Assembly: GCA_023415655.1 (NCBI GenBank)
Contig: JAEZKD010000217.1
Location: 1-22,980, forward strand
DNA length: 22,980 bases
From: Bacillota bacterium
Lineage (GTDB): Bacteria; Bacillota; Clostridia; Lachnospirales; Lachnospiraceae
Reading direction: 5' to 3'
A program made the position numbers and the translations under genes. The notes beneath the pieces are model-generated. The model saw only the letters and a program-made list of their open reading frames with translations, did no database searches and had not been told where the DNA came from. How positions within the stretch are numbered: position 1 is the stretch's first letter; each line of letters opens with the position of its first letter. Positions 8,024 to 14,152 of this stretch are shown here, one piece after another.

Positions 8024-8366
8024 GGGGTTGTACTGGTTTCGACGGGGGTTTTGAAATTACGGAAGCCATTCGTGGACTAGGACCACGTAAAAACTTAGAA
8101 TTAAATATAAACGCAGACGAAAATTTAGCGTACGCTGCCTAGTGGCAGCTGTCGACCTTAAGCAACTTGCGGCTTAAGACCTCGGCATCAAACTAGCAAG
8201 GCACTTTACTGTCAAAGCTTTGAGATGGTAAAAGAACCTATGAAGCTACTGAAGTGAATAGCCTGTTTGTCGGCGATTCATAGAGGGAATGTTAAAAGAT
8301 AAACTGTAATGGGAGACGCTGTAATGGATGGGCTTTCGGACAGGGGTTCGACTCCCCTCAGCTCCA
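8024..8366 (+). ncRNA. ssrA: tmRNA (10Sa RNA), tag peptide ADENLAYAA
   Basis: tmRNA rescues ribosomes stalled on mRNAs without stop codons: its tRNA-like end accepts alanine and its internal frame adds a degradation tag. The 5' GGGGTTG (8024-8030) pairs with CAGCTCC (8359-8365) as the acceptor stem, including wobble pairs. The T arm is at about 8341-8358 with GGTTCGA, and the D-like 5' region reads TACTGGTTTCGACGGGG. The tag frame runs from the resume codon GCA (8113-8115) to TAG (8140-8142) and encodes ADENLAYAA. Pseudoknot stems follow, for example CTTAAGC with GCTTAAG near 8157-8177. The discriminator is A8366; the next bases are TTC, so the 3' CCA is not encoded and must be added by the CCA-adding enzyme. 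Its protein partner SmpB is encoded 7.4 kb away in the same window. Confidence 0.97.
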
Positions 8367-8393
8367 TTCTAGAATGGTAAATAAAATTTATAG

Positions 8394-8442
8394 AAGTGCT
8401 TTAAATCTTGTGTTAGCAAGGATTTGAAGCATTTTTTATTTT
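8394..8442 (+). terminator. Terminator of ssrA
   Basis: AAGTGCTTTAAATCTTG (8394-8410) pairs with CAAGGATTTGAAGCATT (8417-8433) with one bulge and wobble pairs, followed directly by a T-rich run (8432-8446). It lies 27 bases past the tmRNA 3' end. Confidence 0.88.
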
Positions 8443-8446
8443 ATTT

Positions 8447-8660
8447 TTTACTCTTAATAATCAATATTTTATCAGATTTTACCGAATATATATTTTTTTC
8501 GTTCGTTCTGCCATATAACTCCCCTGTCTATTATTATGGATTTGAAAAGAGAATAGTAATATGATACTCTAGGAAAAATTGCTTTAGTTCCTTGTGATGT
8601 GGAAGTGCTCCTACCTTCACCATGGAAGGTACCATGTTTGCATCTATTGAAAACAGGTTA
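8447..8660. other. Non-coding stretch between the ssrA terminator and the VanZ-gene terminator
   Basis: This AT-rich stretch lies between two convergent terminators and contains no gene I can support. It has a 6-bp hairpin ACCTTC/GAAGGT (8613-8618 with 8625-8630) and a 33-codon minus-strand reading frame (8534-8635) without a ribosome site, which may be a gene remnant or chance. Confidence 0.5.
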
Positions 8661-8694
8661 TAAAAAAAGCAGGCCTTCTATGAGATAGAAGGCC
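8661..8694 (-). terminator. Terminator of the VanZ-like gene
   Basis: A perfect 10-bp stem GGCCTTCTAT/ATAGAAGGCC (8672-8681 with 8685-8694, 3-base loop) is followed on the minus strand by TGC and seven T (8662-8668). Confidence 0.93.
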
Positions 8695-8712
8695 GAAAAT
8701 TATATACTTATA

Positions 8713-9318
8713 CTAAGATATTACACCATTGCGTTGTCGAATACGCAATATCACTTGAGAAAACAAAAACCAACCAATCAAAAGCCCAACACCATTCAAA
8801 ATAATATCGTCGATATCAAAACTACGCCCAACAACAATTTGCATTAACTCTACGAAGAGTGAAATTCCCATTCCCAAGATTAGAGTTCTACGGAGTGGTT
8901 TTAACGATGTATGGAGCATAGGAATTAATATTCCTAACGGTATCATTAACCCAATACTAGAGATGATATTCTGAAAGCCAACCAAACTCCAATCATCCAC
9001 ATTTGTATTTTCAAGGAAAATATATTGAATCATTGTACGAAATGGAATGACATTGATCTTAAATAAACTACTTCTACTAGTAAATGCTATCTCTAACTGA
9101 CTTGTTGTACCATTCACATAAACATGAAGTGATGGCAAGATTGCTTGTGCTATAAAACCAATCGTATAGACTGCAAAAAATCCGATTGTGACTTCTTTTA
9201 ACCAGTTCACTGTAACTTTTGTTTTCTTTAAAAAAAGAAATCGAATCACTGCGTAGATGATCCCAAAGAGTATCATATATACAACCATTGAAAATAACCC
9301 ACTTTTTAAATACCCCAT
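8713..9318 (-). CDS. VanZ-like family membrane protein
   Basis: The ATG at 9316-9318 is chosen because GGAGG lies 8 bases upstream; a nearer-looking ATG 15 bases earlier would overlap that site. The 201-residue protein is mostly hydrophobic, with membrane segments near residues 8-26, 40-62, 117-136, 144-162 and 170-190. The conserved VanZ signature is at the C-terminal end: an acidic ELMQ helix followed by GRSFDIDDIILNGVGLLIGW. The family is named for the teicoplanin-resistance protein VanZ, but most members in clostridia are uncharacterised and there is no vancomycin-resistance context here, so no resistance role is claimed. It is a single-gene unit with its own promoter and a strong terminator. 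Confidence 0.85.
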   Translation of the reverse strand: MGYLKSGLFSMVVYMILFGIIYAVIRFLFLKKTKVTVNWLKEVTIGFFAVYTIGFIAQAILPSLHVYVNGTTSQLEIAFTSRSSLFKINVIPFRTMIQYIFLENTNVDDWSLVGFQNIISSIGLMIPLGILIPMLHTSLKPLRRTLILGMGISLFVELMQIVVGRSFDIDDIILNGVGLLIGWFLFSQVILRIRQRNGVIS

Positions 9319-9365
9319 AACAACTCCCTCCATAATTTGAAATCAATCTCTTTACTTCCAAATTA

Positions 9366-9394
9366 ATACTACCAAATTTCCCCTTTTCTTGCAA
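9366..9394 (-). promoter_or_regulatory. Probable promoter of the VanZ-like gene
   Basis: On the minus strand TTGCAA (9389-9394) and TAGTAT (9366-9371) are 17 bases apart, about 50 bases ahead of the start codon. Confidence 0.55.
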
Positions 9395-9440
9395 GTTTAT
9401 GGTTGAAAAATAAAGCATAGCGTAGTATCAACATTTGTAA

Positions 9441-9461
9441 TGATCGAAACGTGATCGAAAC
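9441..9461. repeat. Tandem 10-base direct repeat at 11-base period
   Basis: TGATCGAAAC occurs at 9441-9450 and again at 9452-9461. The 11-base period puts both copies on one face of the helix, as in operators bound by two protein units. It lies between the divergent VanZ-like and SDR genes, about 50 bases upstream of the VanZ-like gene's -35. Confidence 0.6.
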
Positions 9462-9607
9462 AAGAAACAAAAAAAACTATCGAGTACATCTTCCACCCTA
9501 TTCTATTCAAATTTAACAATTTTTTTATTTTTTCAACCTTTAAAAATCGTCCTTCTGTATTATACTGTAATTAACAAGTAAACAATAGCACAGAAGGAGG
9601 GTTATTT

Positions 9608-10396
9608 ATGGGTGTGTATGCGATCACCGGTGCTTCTAGCGGCATCGGAGCAAAAACAAAGGAAATTTTATTAGAACGTGGACATCAAGTGATCAACATC
9701 GATTTGAAGGACGGTGATATCTGTGTTAACCTTGCCAGTCCTGAGGGAAGACAAGAAGCCATCGACAAATTACATGAAATGCATCCGGAAGGTCTAGATG
9801 GAATGATATGCAATGCAGGTGTTTCTGGTGCATGTGGCAATCTTGCCTTAATTGTTTCTCTGAATTACTTCGGCACGCTATCAATTGCTCGTGGTGTTTA
9901 TGATCTATTAGAGAAAAAACATGGTAGCTGTGTTGTAACAGCCTCCAATACCATTTCACTTGGAGCAGGTAGAAAAGACATTGCTGATCTACTCAATAAT
10001 ATTGGGGACGAAAAAAGAGTTCTAAACCTAGTATCTGAGATGGATGCTAGCAATCTATCCGTAGGGAATAGCCTTTATGTTTCTACCAAATACGCATTGG
10101 CACGTTGGGTAAGACGTGTATCAGCTTCCTGGGCTGCCAATGGTGTACGTATTAATGCAGTAGCTCCTGGCAATGTACAAACCGCTATGACGGCAACGAT
10201 GAGTACTTCGGCGAAAATGGCTTTGAATGCTCTTCCGATTCCTACCAAGTATGGACAGGAATGCTTGATGGCTCCAGAAGAAATTGCAGAGGTCATCGTA
10301 TTCCTTGCATCCAAAGAAGCAAGTGGTGTTAACGGTAACGTCATGTTCGTGGATGGTGGTACTGATGCTCTGTTAAATACGGAAAAAGTATATTAA
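9608..10396 (+). CDS. Short-chain dehydrogenase/reductase, 3-alpha-hydroxysteroid dehydrogenase-like
   Basis: The 262-residue Rossmann-fold oxidoreductase has the cofactor loop TGASSGIG (residues 7-14), acidic Asp32 after strand 2 (favouring NAD(H)), CNAG (68-71), SLNYFGT (84-90), a Ser in TASNTIS (113 or 117) and the catalytic YxxxK pair Tyr157/Lys161. A long insertion lies before the Tyr (about 120-152), and the C-terminal IVFLASKEASGVNGNVMFVDGG is standard. Length, insertion position and the IDL..NLASPEGRQEAIDKL / SLNYFGT pattern resemble the Comamonas 3-alpha-hydroxysteroid dehydrogenase/carbonyl reductase subgroup; this comparison is from memory. The true substrate is unknown. AAGGAGG precedes the ATG. 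It is 15 bases ahead of an NTF2-fold gene and surely co-transcribed with it. Confidence 0.88.
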   Translation: MGVYAITGASSGIGAKTKEILLERGHQVINIDLKDGDICVNLASPEGRQEAIDKLHEMHPEGLDGMICNAGVSGACGNLALIVSLNYFGTLSIARGVYDLLEKKHGSCVVTASNTISLGAGRKDIADLLNNIGDEKRVLNLVSEMDASNLSVGNSLYVSTKYALARWVRRVSASWAANGVRINAVAPGNVQTAMTATMSTSAKMALNALPIPTKYGQECLMAPEEIAEVIVFLASKEASGVNGNVMFVDGGTDALLNTEKVY

Positions 10397-10411
10397 GATT
10401 GGAGGTATCCT

Positions 10412-10744
10412 ATGAAACCAATAGAAAAATACGTACAAGCTATGGAAAAGAAGGATTTTGAAGGTTTAGCAAAGCTATTTACTAAGGATGGTATTCTTTG
10501 CGATTACTGCACCACTTCCTCGACGCAACAGGAATACCACATCTACGGTAGAGAAGCGATTGATATGTTTTTCCGTAATAAATTCGGTTTCCGACAATAT
10601 TCCATCTCCGAAGCTGAGATTGCAAATGAGAAACAAGCTGAATTTATCGCAAATTTTGGTGGGTATCACATCATGGCCATTGCTACGGTTCTCAGTGTAG
10701 ATGAAAATGGACTGATTCAAAGATTAACTGTTCGACCAAAGTAA
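10412..10744 (+). CDS. NTF2-fold (SnoaL/ketosteroid-isomerase-like) protein
   Basis: The 110-residue protein fits a single NTF2-like cone fold: helix KYVQAMEKKDFEGLAKLF near 6-23, an acidic turn DGILCD at 26-31, YGREAIDMFF at 45-54, and a final strand pair ending VDENGLIQRLTV. Lined up by eye with bacterial ketosteroid isomerase, Tyr7 falls on the catalytic Tyr16 and Asp31 on the catalytic base Asp40, with the same spacing of 24 residues, and IYGREAI matches IHGREQI. The third catalytic Asp (103) would be Thr92 here. It may be an isomerase, a dehydratase-like enzyme or a ligand-binding partner of the SDR encoded just upstream. GGAGG lies 6 bases before the ATG. Confidence 0.72.
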   Translation: MKPIEKYVQAMEKKDFEGLAKLFTKDGILCDYCTTSSTQQEYHIYGREAIDMFFRNKFGFRQYSISEAEIANEKQAEFIANFGGYHIMAIATVLSVDENGLIQRLTVRPK

Positions 10745-10756
10745 GAAACGTTAGGT

Positions 10757-10778
10757 CAGAGGATTCTCTGGGCTTTTT
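10757..10778 (+). terminator. Short terminator after the SDR/NTF2 pair
   Basis: CAGAG (10757-10761) pairs with CTCTG (10766-10770), extended by a wobble pair, and is followed by GGC and TTTTT (10774-10778). The stem is short, so read-through to the longer hairpin at 10787 is likely. Confidence 0.55.
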
Positions 10779-10786
10779 AACAGCTG

Positions 10787-10833
10787 ATTAAGAAAGAACA
10801 AAGTGTGCTTTGCACACTTTGTTCTTTCTTAAT
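10787..10833. terminator. Perfect 22-bp hairpin, likely bidirectional terminator
   Basis: Bases 10787-10808 are exactly complementary to 10812-10833, with a loop of TTT. There is no separate T tract, but the distal half of the stem is itself T-rich. It stands between the SDR/NTF2 unit and the GH4 gene. Confidence 0.65.
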
Positions 10834-10978
10834 GCTTGCATATGATAACAAAATATAGCTTGTAAACTTCACAACAAAGACTCTTTGGAGAATCGCTTTT
10901 CTAACAAAAAAGAGCAAAATCGTTTGATTTTCCTTCCAAATAAACAAGAATTCATAAGATTTTAAGATTTAATTGTTA

Positions 10979-10984
10979 TATAAT
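10979..10984 (+). promoter_or_regulatory. Possible -10 element of the GH4 gene
   Basis: TATAAT lies 51 bases upstream of the ATG, with no recognisable -35 at 16-18 bases. This would fit a promoter that needs an activator. A palindrome AAAATC-GTTT-GATTTT (10916-10931) lies about 48 bases further upstream and could be an operator. Confidence 0.4.
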
Positions 10985-11034
10985 CACTTTATCACAAACA
11001 ATAGGAACGAATATGTGGGAAGGATAATTAAAAG

Positions 11035-12441
11035 ATGAGATATGAGAATAATCAAGTGAAGGATCTAACGATTGCATACATTGGTGGAGGTTCTAGAGGT
11101 TGGGCTTGGACTTTCATGACCGATATTGCTATGGATAATCAGTTAAGTGGTACGATTCGTCTCTATGATATCGATGAAGAAGCCGCCAAAGCAAATGAGA
11201 AAATAGGAAATGATCTAACGAAACGAGAAGATACGATAGGAAATTGGGAATATACAGTGTCAAAAACCCTAGAAGACGCTTTAAATGGGGTAGATTTTGT
11301 TATTATATCAATTCTACCTGGTACGTTTGATGAGATGGCAATTGATGTTCATCTACCAGAACGACTTGGTATCTATCAATCTGTAGGCGATACTGCTGGA
11401 CCTGGTGGTATGATGCGTGCACTTAGAACAATTCCAATGTTTGTAACGATTGCAAAGGCAATCAAAACTTATTCACCGAACGCTTGGGTAATCAATTACA
11501 CCAATCCTATGAGTCTTTGTGTGAAAACCCTATATCGTGTGTTTCCTAAGATCAAAGCTTTTGGTTGCTGTCATGAAGTGTTTAGTACACAAAAGCTACT
11601 CAAGGACATCTGTGAAAAAACCTATGGCTTAACAGGAGTTCAACGTGATGATATCCATGTCAACGTGCTCGGTATCAATCACTTCACTTGGTTTGATAAA
11701 GCCTCCTATCGTGGTATTGATCTCTTCCCTATGTATCAACAGTACATTGAAAAACACTATGAGGAAGGTTTTCATGATCCCGATAAAAATTGGGCAAACT
11801 CAAGCTTTCACTGCGCTCATCGCGTCAAATTTGATTTGTTTTTACGATATCACCTCATTGCCGCTGCAGGTGATCGCCATCTTGCGGAGTTTATGCCAGG
11901 CGAGGAATATCTAAAAAATCCTGAAGTTGTGACCTCTTGGAAGTTTGGATTGACTACGGTTGATTGGAGAAAAGAAGACTTACAAAAGCGATTGAAAAAA
12001 AGTCAGCGCTTATTCCTTGGAGAAGAAGCCGTTGAATTAAAGGCGTCTGGCGAAGAAGGAATTCGATTAATCAAAGCCCTTTGCGGGTTGGAACGGGTGA
12101 TTAGTAATGTGAATATTCCGAATACCTACCTACAGATACGCAATCTACCGGAAAGAACGATTGTAGAAACCAATGCGATCTTTGAAAAGGATGCCGTTCG
12201 TCCAATCATTGCTGGAGAGTTGCCTAAGGACATCCATTCACTGATTCAACCTCATGTCATCAATCAGGAACGTATCTTAGAAGCTGCTTTCACATATAAG
12301 AAAGACTTAGTCATTGACGCCTTTTTGACAGATCCATTGATCAAAGGGCGTTGCAGTAAGCGGGAGGTTACTAACCTAGTAAATGATATGTTACAAGGTA
12401 CAATTGCTTATTTACCAAAGGAATGGAAGCTTCAAATTTAA
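11035..12441 (+). CDS. lplD: Glycoside hydrolase family 4, probable alpha-galacturonidase (CHEV type)
   Basis: The 468-residue protein is a GH4 enzyme, a family that uses NAD+ and a divalent metal and works by oxidation-elimination rather than acid-base catalysis. The nucleotide loop IGGGSRGW is at 16-23, SVGDTAGPGGMMRALRTIP at 116-134, NYTNPMS at 154-160, CHEV at 179-182 (metal-binding Cys and His) and GINHFTWF at 213-220. The CHEV tetrapeptide is the reported signature of GH4 alpha-galacturonidases such as Bacillus subtilis LplD, as opposed to the CHxx forms of alpha-galactosidases and 6-phospho-glucosidases. It should release galacturonic acid from pectin-derived oligosaccharides in the cytoplasm; there is no signal peptide. 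An AAGGAT site sits rather far (about 11 bases) from the ATG. It is convergent with an AraC-type regulator gene, its likely controller. Confidence 0.88.
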   Translation: MRYENNQVKDLTIAYIGGGSRGWAWTFMTDIAMDNQLSGTIRLYDIDEEAAKANEKIGNDLTKREDTIGNWEYTVSKTLEDALNGVDFVIISILPGTFDEMAIDVHLPERLGIYQSVGDTAGPGGMMRALRTIPMFVTIAKAIKTYSPNAWVINYTNPMSLCVKTLYRVFPKIKAFGCCHEVFSTQKLLKDICEKTYGLTGVQRDDIHVNVLGINHFTWFDKASYRGIDLFPMYQQYIEKHYEEGFHDPDKNWANSSFHCAHRVKFDLFLRYHLIAAAGDRHLAEFMPGEEYLKNPEVVTSWKFGLTTVDWRKEDLQKRLKKSQRLFLGEEAVELKASGEEGIRLIKALCGLERVISNVNIPNTYLQIRNLPERTIVETNAIFEKDAVRPIIAGELPKDIHSLIQPHVINQERILEAAFTYKKDLVIDAFLTDPLIKGRCSKREVTNLVNDMLQGTIAYLPKEWKLQI

Positions 12442-12456
12442 CGCAATACAAAGGAA

Positions 12457-12497
12457 GGATAGGAAATAGAAGTTATAACTTTATCTGTTTCCTATCC
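12457..12497. terminator. Long hairpin between convergent GH4 and AraC genes
   Basis: GGATAGGAAA (12457-12466) pairs with TTTCCTATCC (12488-12497), enclosing a second palindrome AAGTTATAACTT (12470-12481). It has no strong T tract on either side, but its place between convergent genes suggests a shared terminator. Confidence 0.6.
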
Positions 12498-12549
12498 GAT
12501 TTCATTTGCTGATTGATTCCTCTTACTACTGACTATATTTTAAGGCCAC

Positions 12550-13428
12550 TCAAATCACACGCATACTAATCTTCTTTTTTTCTAGGTAATCTTTTCGGTA
12601 CTTGAGAGGTGACCTTTGTGTATATCTCTTAAATACCTTTTCAAAATATGTGATACTATCATACCCTAGACATTCCGAAATTTCTGTAATATTCAGAGTT
12701 TCCTTTTCTAAGAGCTCTTTTGCTTTTTTTATACGTAAGATATTGATATACTCCGTGACTGAGAACCCCGTAACCTCTTTAAACACTCGACTTAGATAAA
12801 ATTTACTCACATAAAATTGTTGGCTTAATTGGCTAAGAGAAAGCTCACTGCTATAATGGTTCATGATATAATCTGCAATCTGTTGTACCTTCTTATGCTT
12901 ATTGGTAAGATAACTTGCTCTCTCAGTTCTATGATATAAATTCTTACTGCGCATAATCAGTATCAATAATTCGGTAAGCTTAAGCTTTACCATCCATTCA
13001 TAGCCTTCTTGTTTTTTCTGAATTTCCTCTGCAATACCAAAAAGAATACTCTCTACATAGGATTGCTCTTGATCACCAAATTCAAATACACCCGTATGTT
13101 GATCAAAAAAATCCTTTAGTGATCCACTACCACCTAGTAAGAAGAAGGATTCCAACTCACCTTCCTTTAACTCAATCAAAATTCGATCATGATAATCTTC
13201 TTTTGTATAACTTGTTTTATGAATCAATCCCTGACCAATCAAAACAAGACTTCCTTTTTTGATATGATAAGTCTCTTTCTCAATAAAATAATAACCCTCT
13301 CCATTGAGTAAATAATAAATCTCATACTCCATATGTAGATGTTTGCTTGGCATCGTATACTCTGAATTCCGAGCCACTCGCTCAATCGTCAGTCCGTCCA
13401 AAACTTCACGAAACACAGTCTCTCCCAT
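12550..13428 (-). CDS. AraC-family transcriptional regulator with N-terminal cupin domain
   Basis: The ATG at 13426-13428 gives 292 residues; GTG and TTG codons just upstream are alternatives, since the only ribosome site is a weak GGAAG. The N-terminal half (about 10-100) is a cupin-like sensor: HLHMEYEIYYLLNGEGYYFI with its His/Glu pattern, then KGSLVLIGQGLIHKTSY. After a helical linker (about 110-180), the C-terminal AraC double helix-turn-helix (about 185-283) shows LSLSQLSQQFYVSKFYLSRV and NITEISECLGYDSITYFEKV. Such proteins usually bind a sugar or sugar acid and activate a nearby catabolic gene. The convergent alpha-galacturonidase gene is the obvious candidate target, but nothing in the sequence proves it. 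Confidence 0.9.
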   Translation of the reverse strand: MGETVFREVLDGLTIERVARNSEYTMPSKHLHMEYEIYYLLNGEGYYFIEKETYHIKKGSLVLIGQGLIHKTSYTKEDYHDRILIELKEGELESFFLLGGSGSLKDFFDQHTGVFEFGDQEQSYVESILFGIAEEIQKKQEGYEWMVKLKLTELLILIMRSKNLYHRTERASYLTNKHKKVQQIADYIMNHYSSELSLSQLSQQFYVSKFYLSRVFKEVTGFSVTEYINILRIKKAKELLEKETLNITEISECLGYDSITYFEKVFKRYTQRSPLKYRKDYLEKKKISMRVI

Positions 13429-13483
13429 CACTACCAACTTCCAATCATAAAATCTACTCTAAGTTAAAATATCGTTCTACGTC

Positions 13484-13523
13484 AAAAAAACCTGCAAAAC
13501 CAGTCATTGTCTGATTCTGCAGG
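13484..13523 (-). terminator. Terminator after tdk
   Basis: On the minus-strand RNA a 13-bp stem (13511-13523 with 13491-13503, with two G-U pairs) and a 7-base loop are followed by seven U (13484-13490). It begins 12 bases past the tdk stop codon. Confidence 0.93.
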
Positions 13524-13534
13524 ATTCATGTCAA

Positions 13535-14107
13535 TTACTCTTCGTTCGCTTCTTGTTTTAACTTTTCATAACAATATTTGCACATTGCTTTATATCTTTC
13601 ATTGCCGCCAATCACTACTTGTTCACCATGAACAATCAGTTTCCCATCGGAATTAAAACGAGCATTAATCGTAGCTCGACGGCCACACTTGCAAACCGTT
13701 TTAATCTCTTGAAGACTCTCTGCTAGCTCTAACAAGCGCTTACTTCCTTCAAAGAGACGTTGTTGAAAATCTGCAAGCAAACCAAAACAGATGACATTAT
13801 GGTGAAATGCAATTTCGTACATTTCATCAATTTGCTTCTCTGTCATAAATTGTGCTTCATCAACCATAATGATGTCGGCTGGATTCTCATCAAATATCTT
13901 AATAATGGATTCATTCTTATGGACCATCAGACATGCCGATTCAAGTCCAACTCTCGATTTGATGACACCCTCCCCATCTCTGTCATCAACTGCAGGCTTT
14001 AGTAATAATACTTTAAATCCTTGTTCCTCATAGTTATGCTTAATCATTAGCAGATTAGCAGATTTGGAGCTATTCATACAACCATATTTAAAATATAATT
14101 TTGCCAT
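13535..14107 (-). CDS. tdk: Thymidine kinase, type II
   Basis: The enzyme phosphorylates thymidine in the nucleotide salvage pathway. The ATG at 14105-14107 has AAGG 7 bases upstream; an ATG five codons earlier would overlap that site. The 190-residue protein has the ATP-binding loop GCMNSSKS (9-16), Walker B MVDEAQF (81-87) with catalytic Glu84, a GLLADFQQRLFEGS segment (109-122), and the structural zinc site Cys139/Cys141 with Cys176/Cys179. The P-loop is odd: the usual Gly before the Lys is Ser14. The flexible lasso near the C terminus (GEQVVIGGNERYKAMC) is present. It is the last gene of the smpB-pyrophosphatase-tdk run, 45 bases behind the pyrophosphatase gene. Confidence 0.95.
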   Translation of the reverse strand: MAKLYFKYGCMNSSKSANLLMIKHNYEEQGFKVLLLKPAVDDRDGEGVIKSRVGLESACLMVHKNESIIKIFDENPADIIMVDEAQFMTEKQIDEMYEIAFHHNVICFGLLADFQQRLFEGSKRLLELAESLQEIKTVCKCGRRATINARFNSDGKLIVHGEQVVIGGNERYKAMCKYCYEKLKQEANEE

Positions 14108-14152
14108 CCCATATCCTTCCATTATCTTTTTGTATTCTAAGCCTGTATCTGC

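Noticed and set aside
8713..9318. VanZ-like gene as a glycopeptide-resistance gene
   Set aside because: There are no vanH/A/X/S/R neighbours, and VanZ-like proteins are widespread in Clostridia without resistance.
9077..9418. 113-codon minus-strand frame overlapping the VanZ-like gene
   Set aside because: It is out of frame with the VanZ-like gene, which has the family signature, a good SD site and a promoter inside this frame.
10916..10931. CG-centred palindrome AAAATC-GTTT-GATTTT as a catabolite-responsive (cre) site
   Set aside because: It matches the cre consensus poorly at the outer TG/CA positions, so CcpA control is not claimed. It is only noted as a possible operator.
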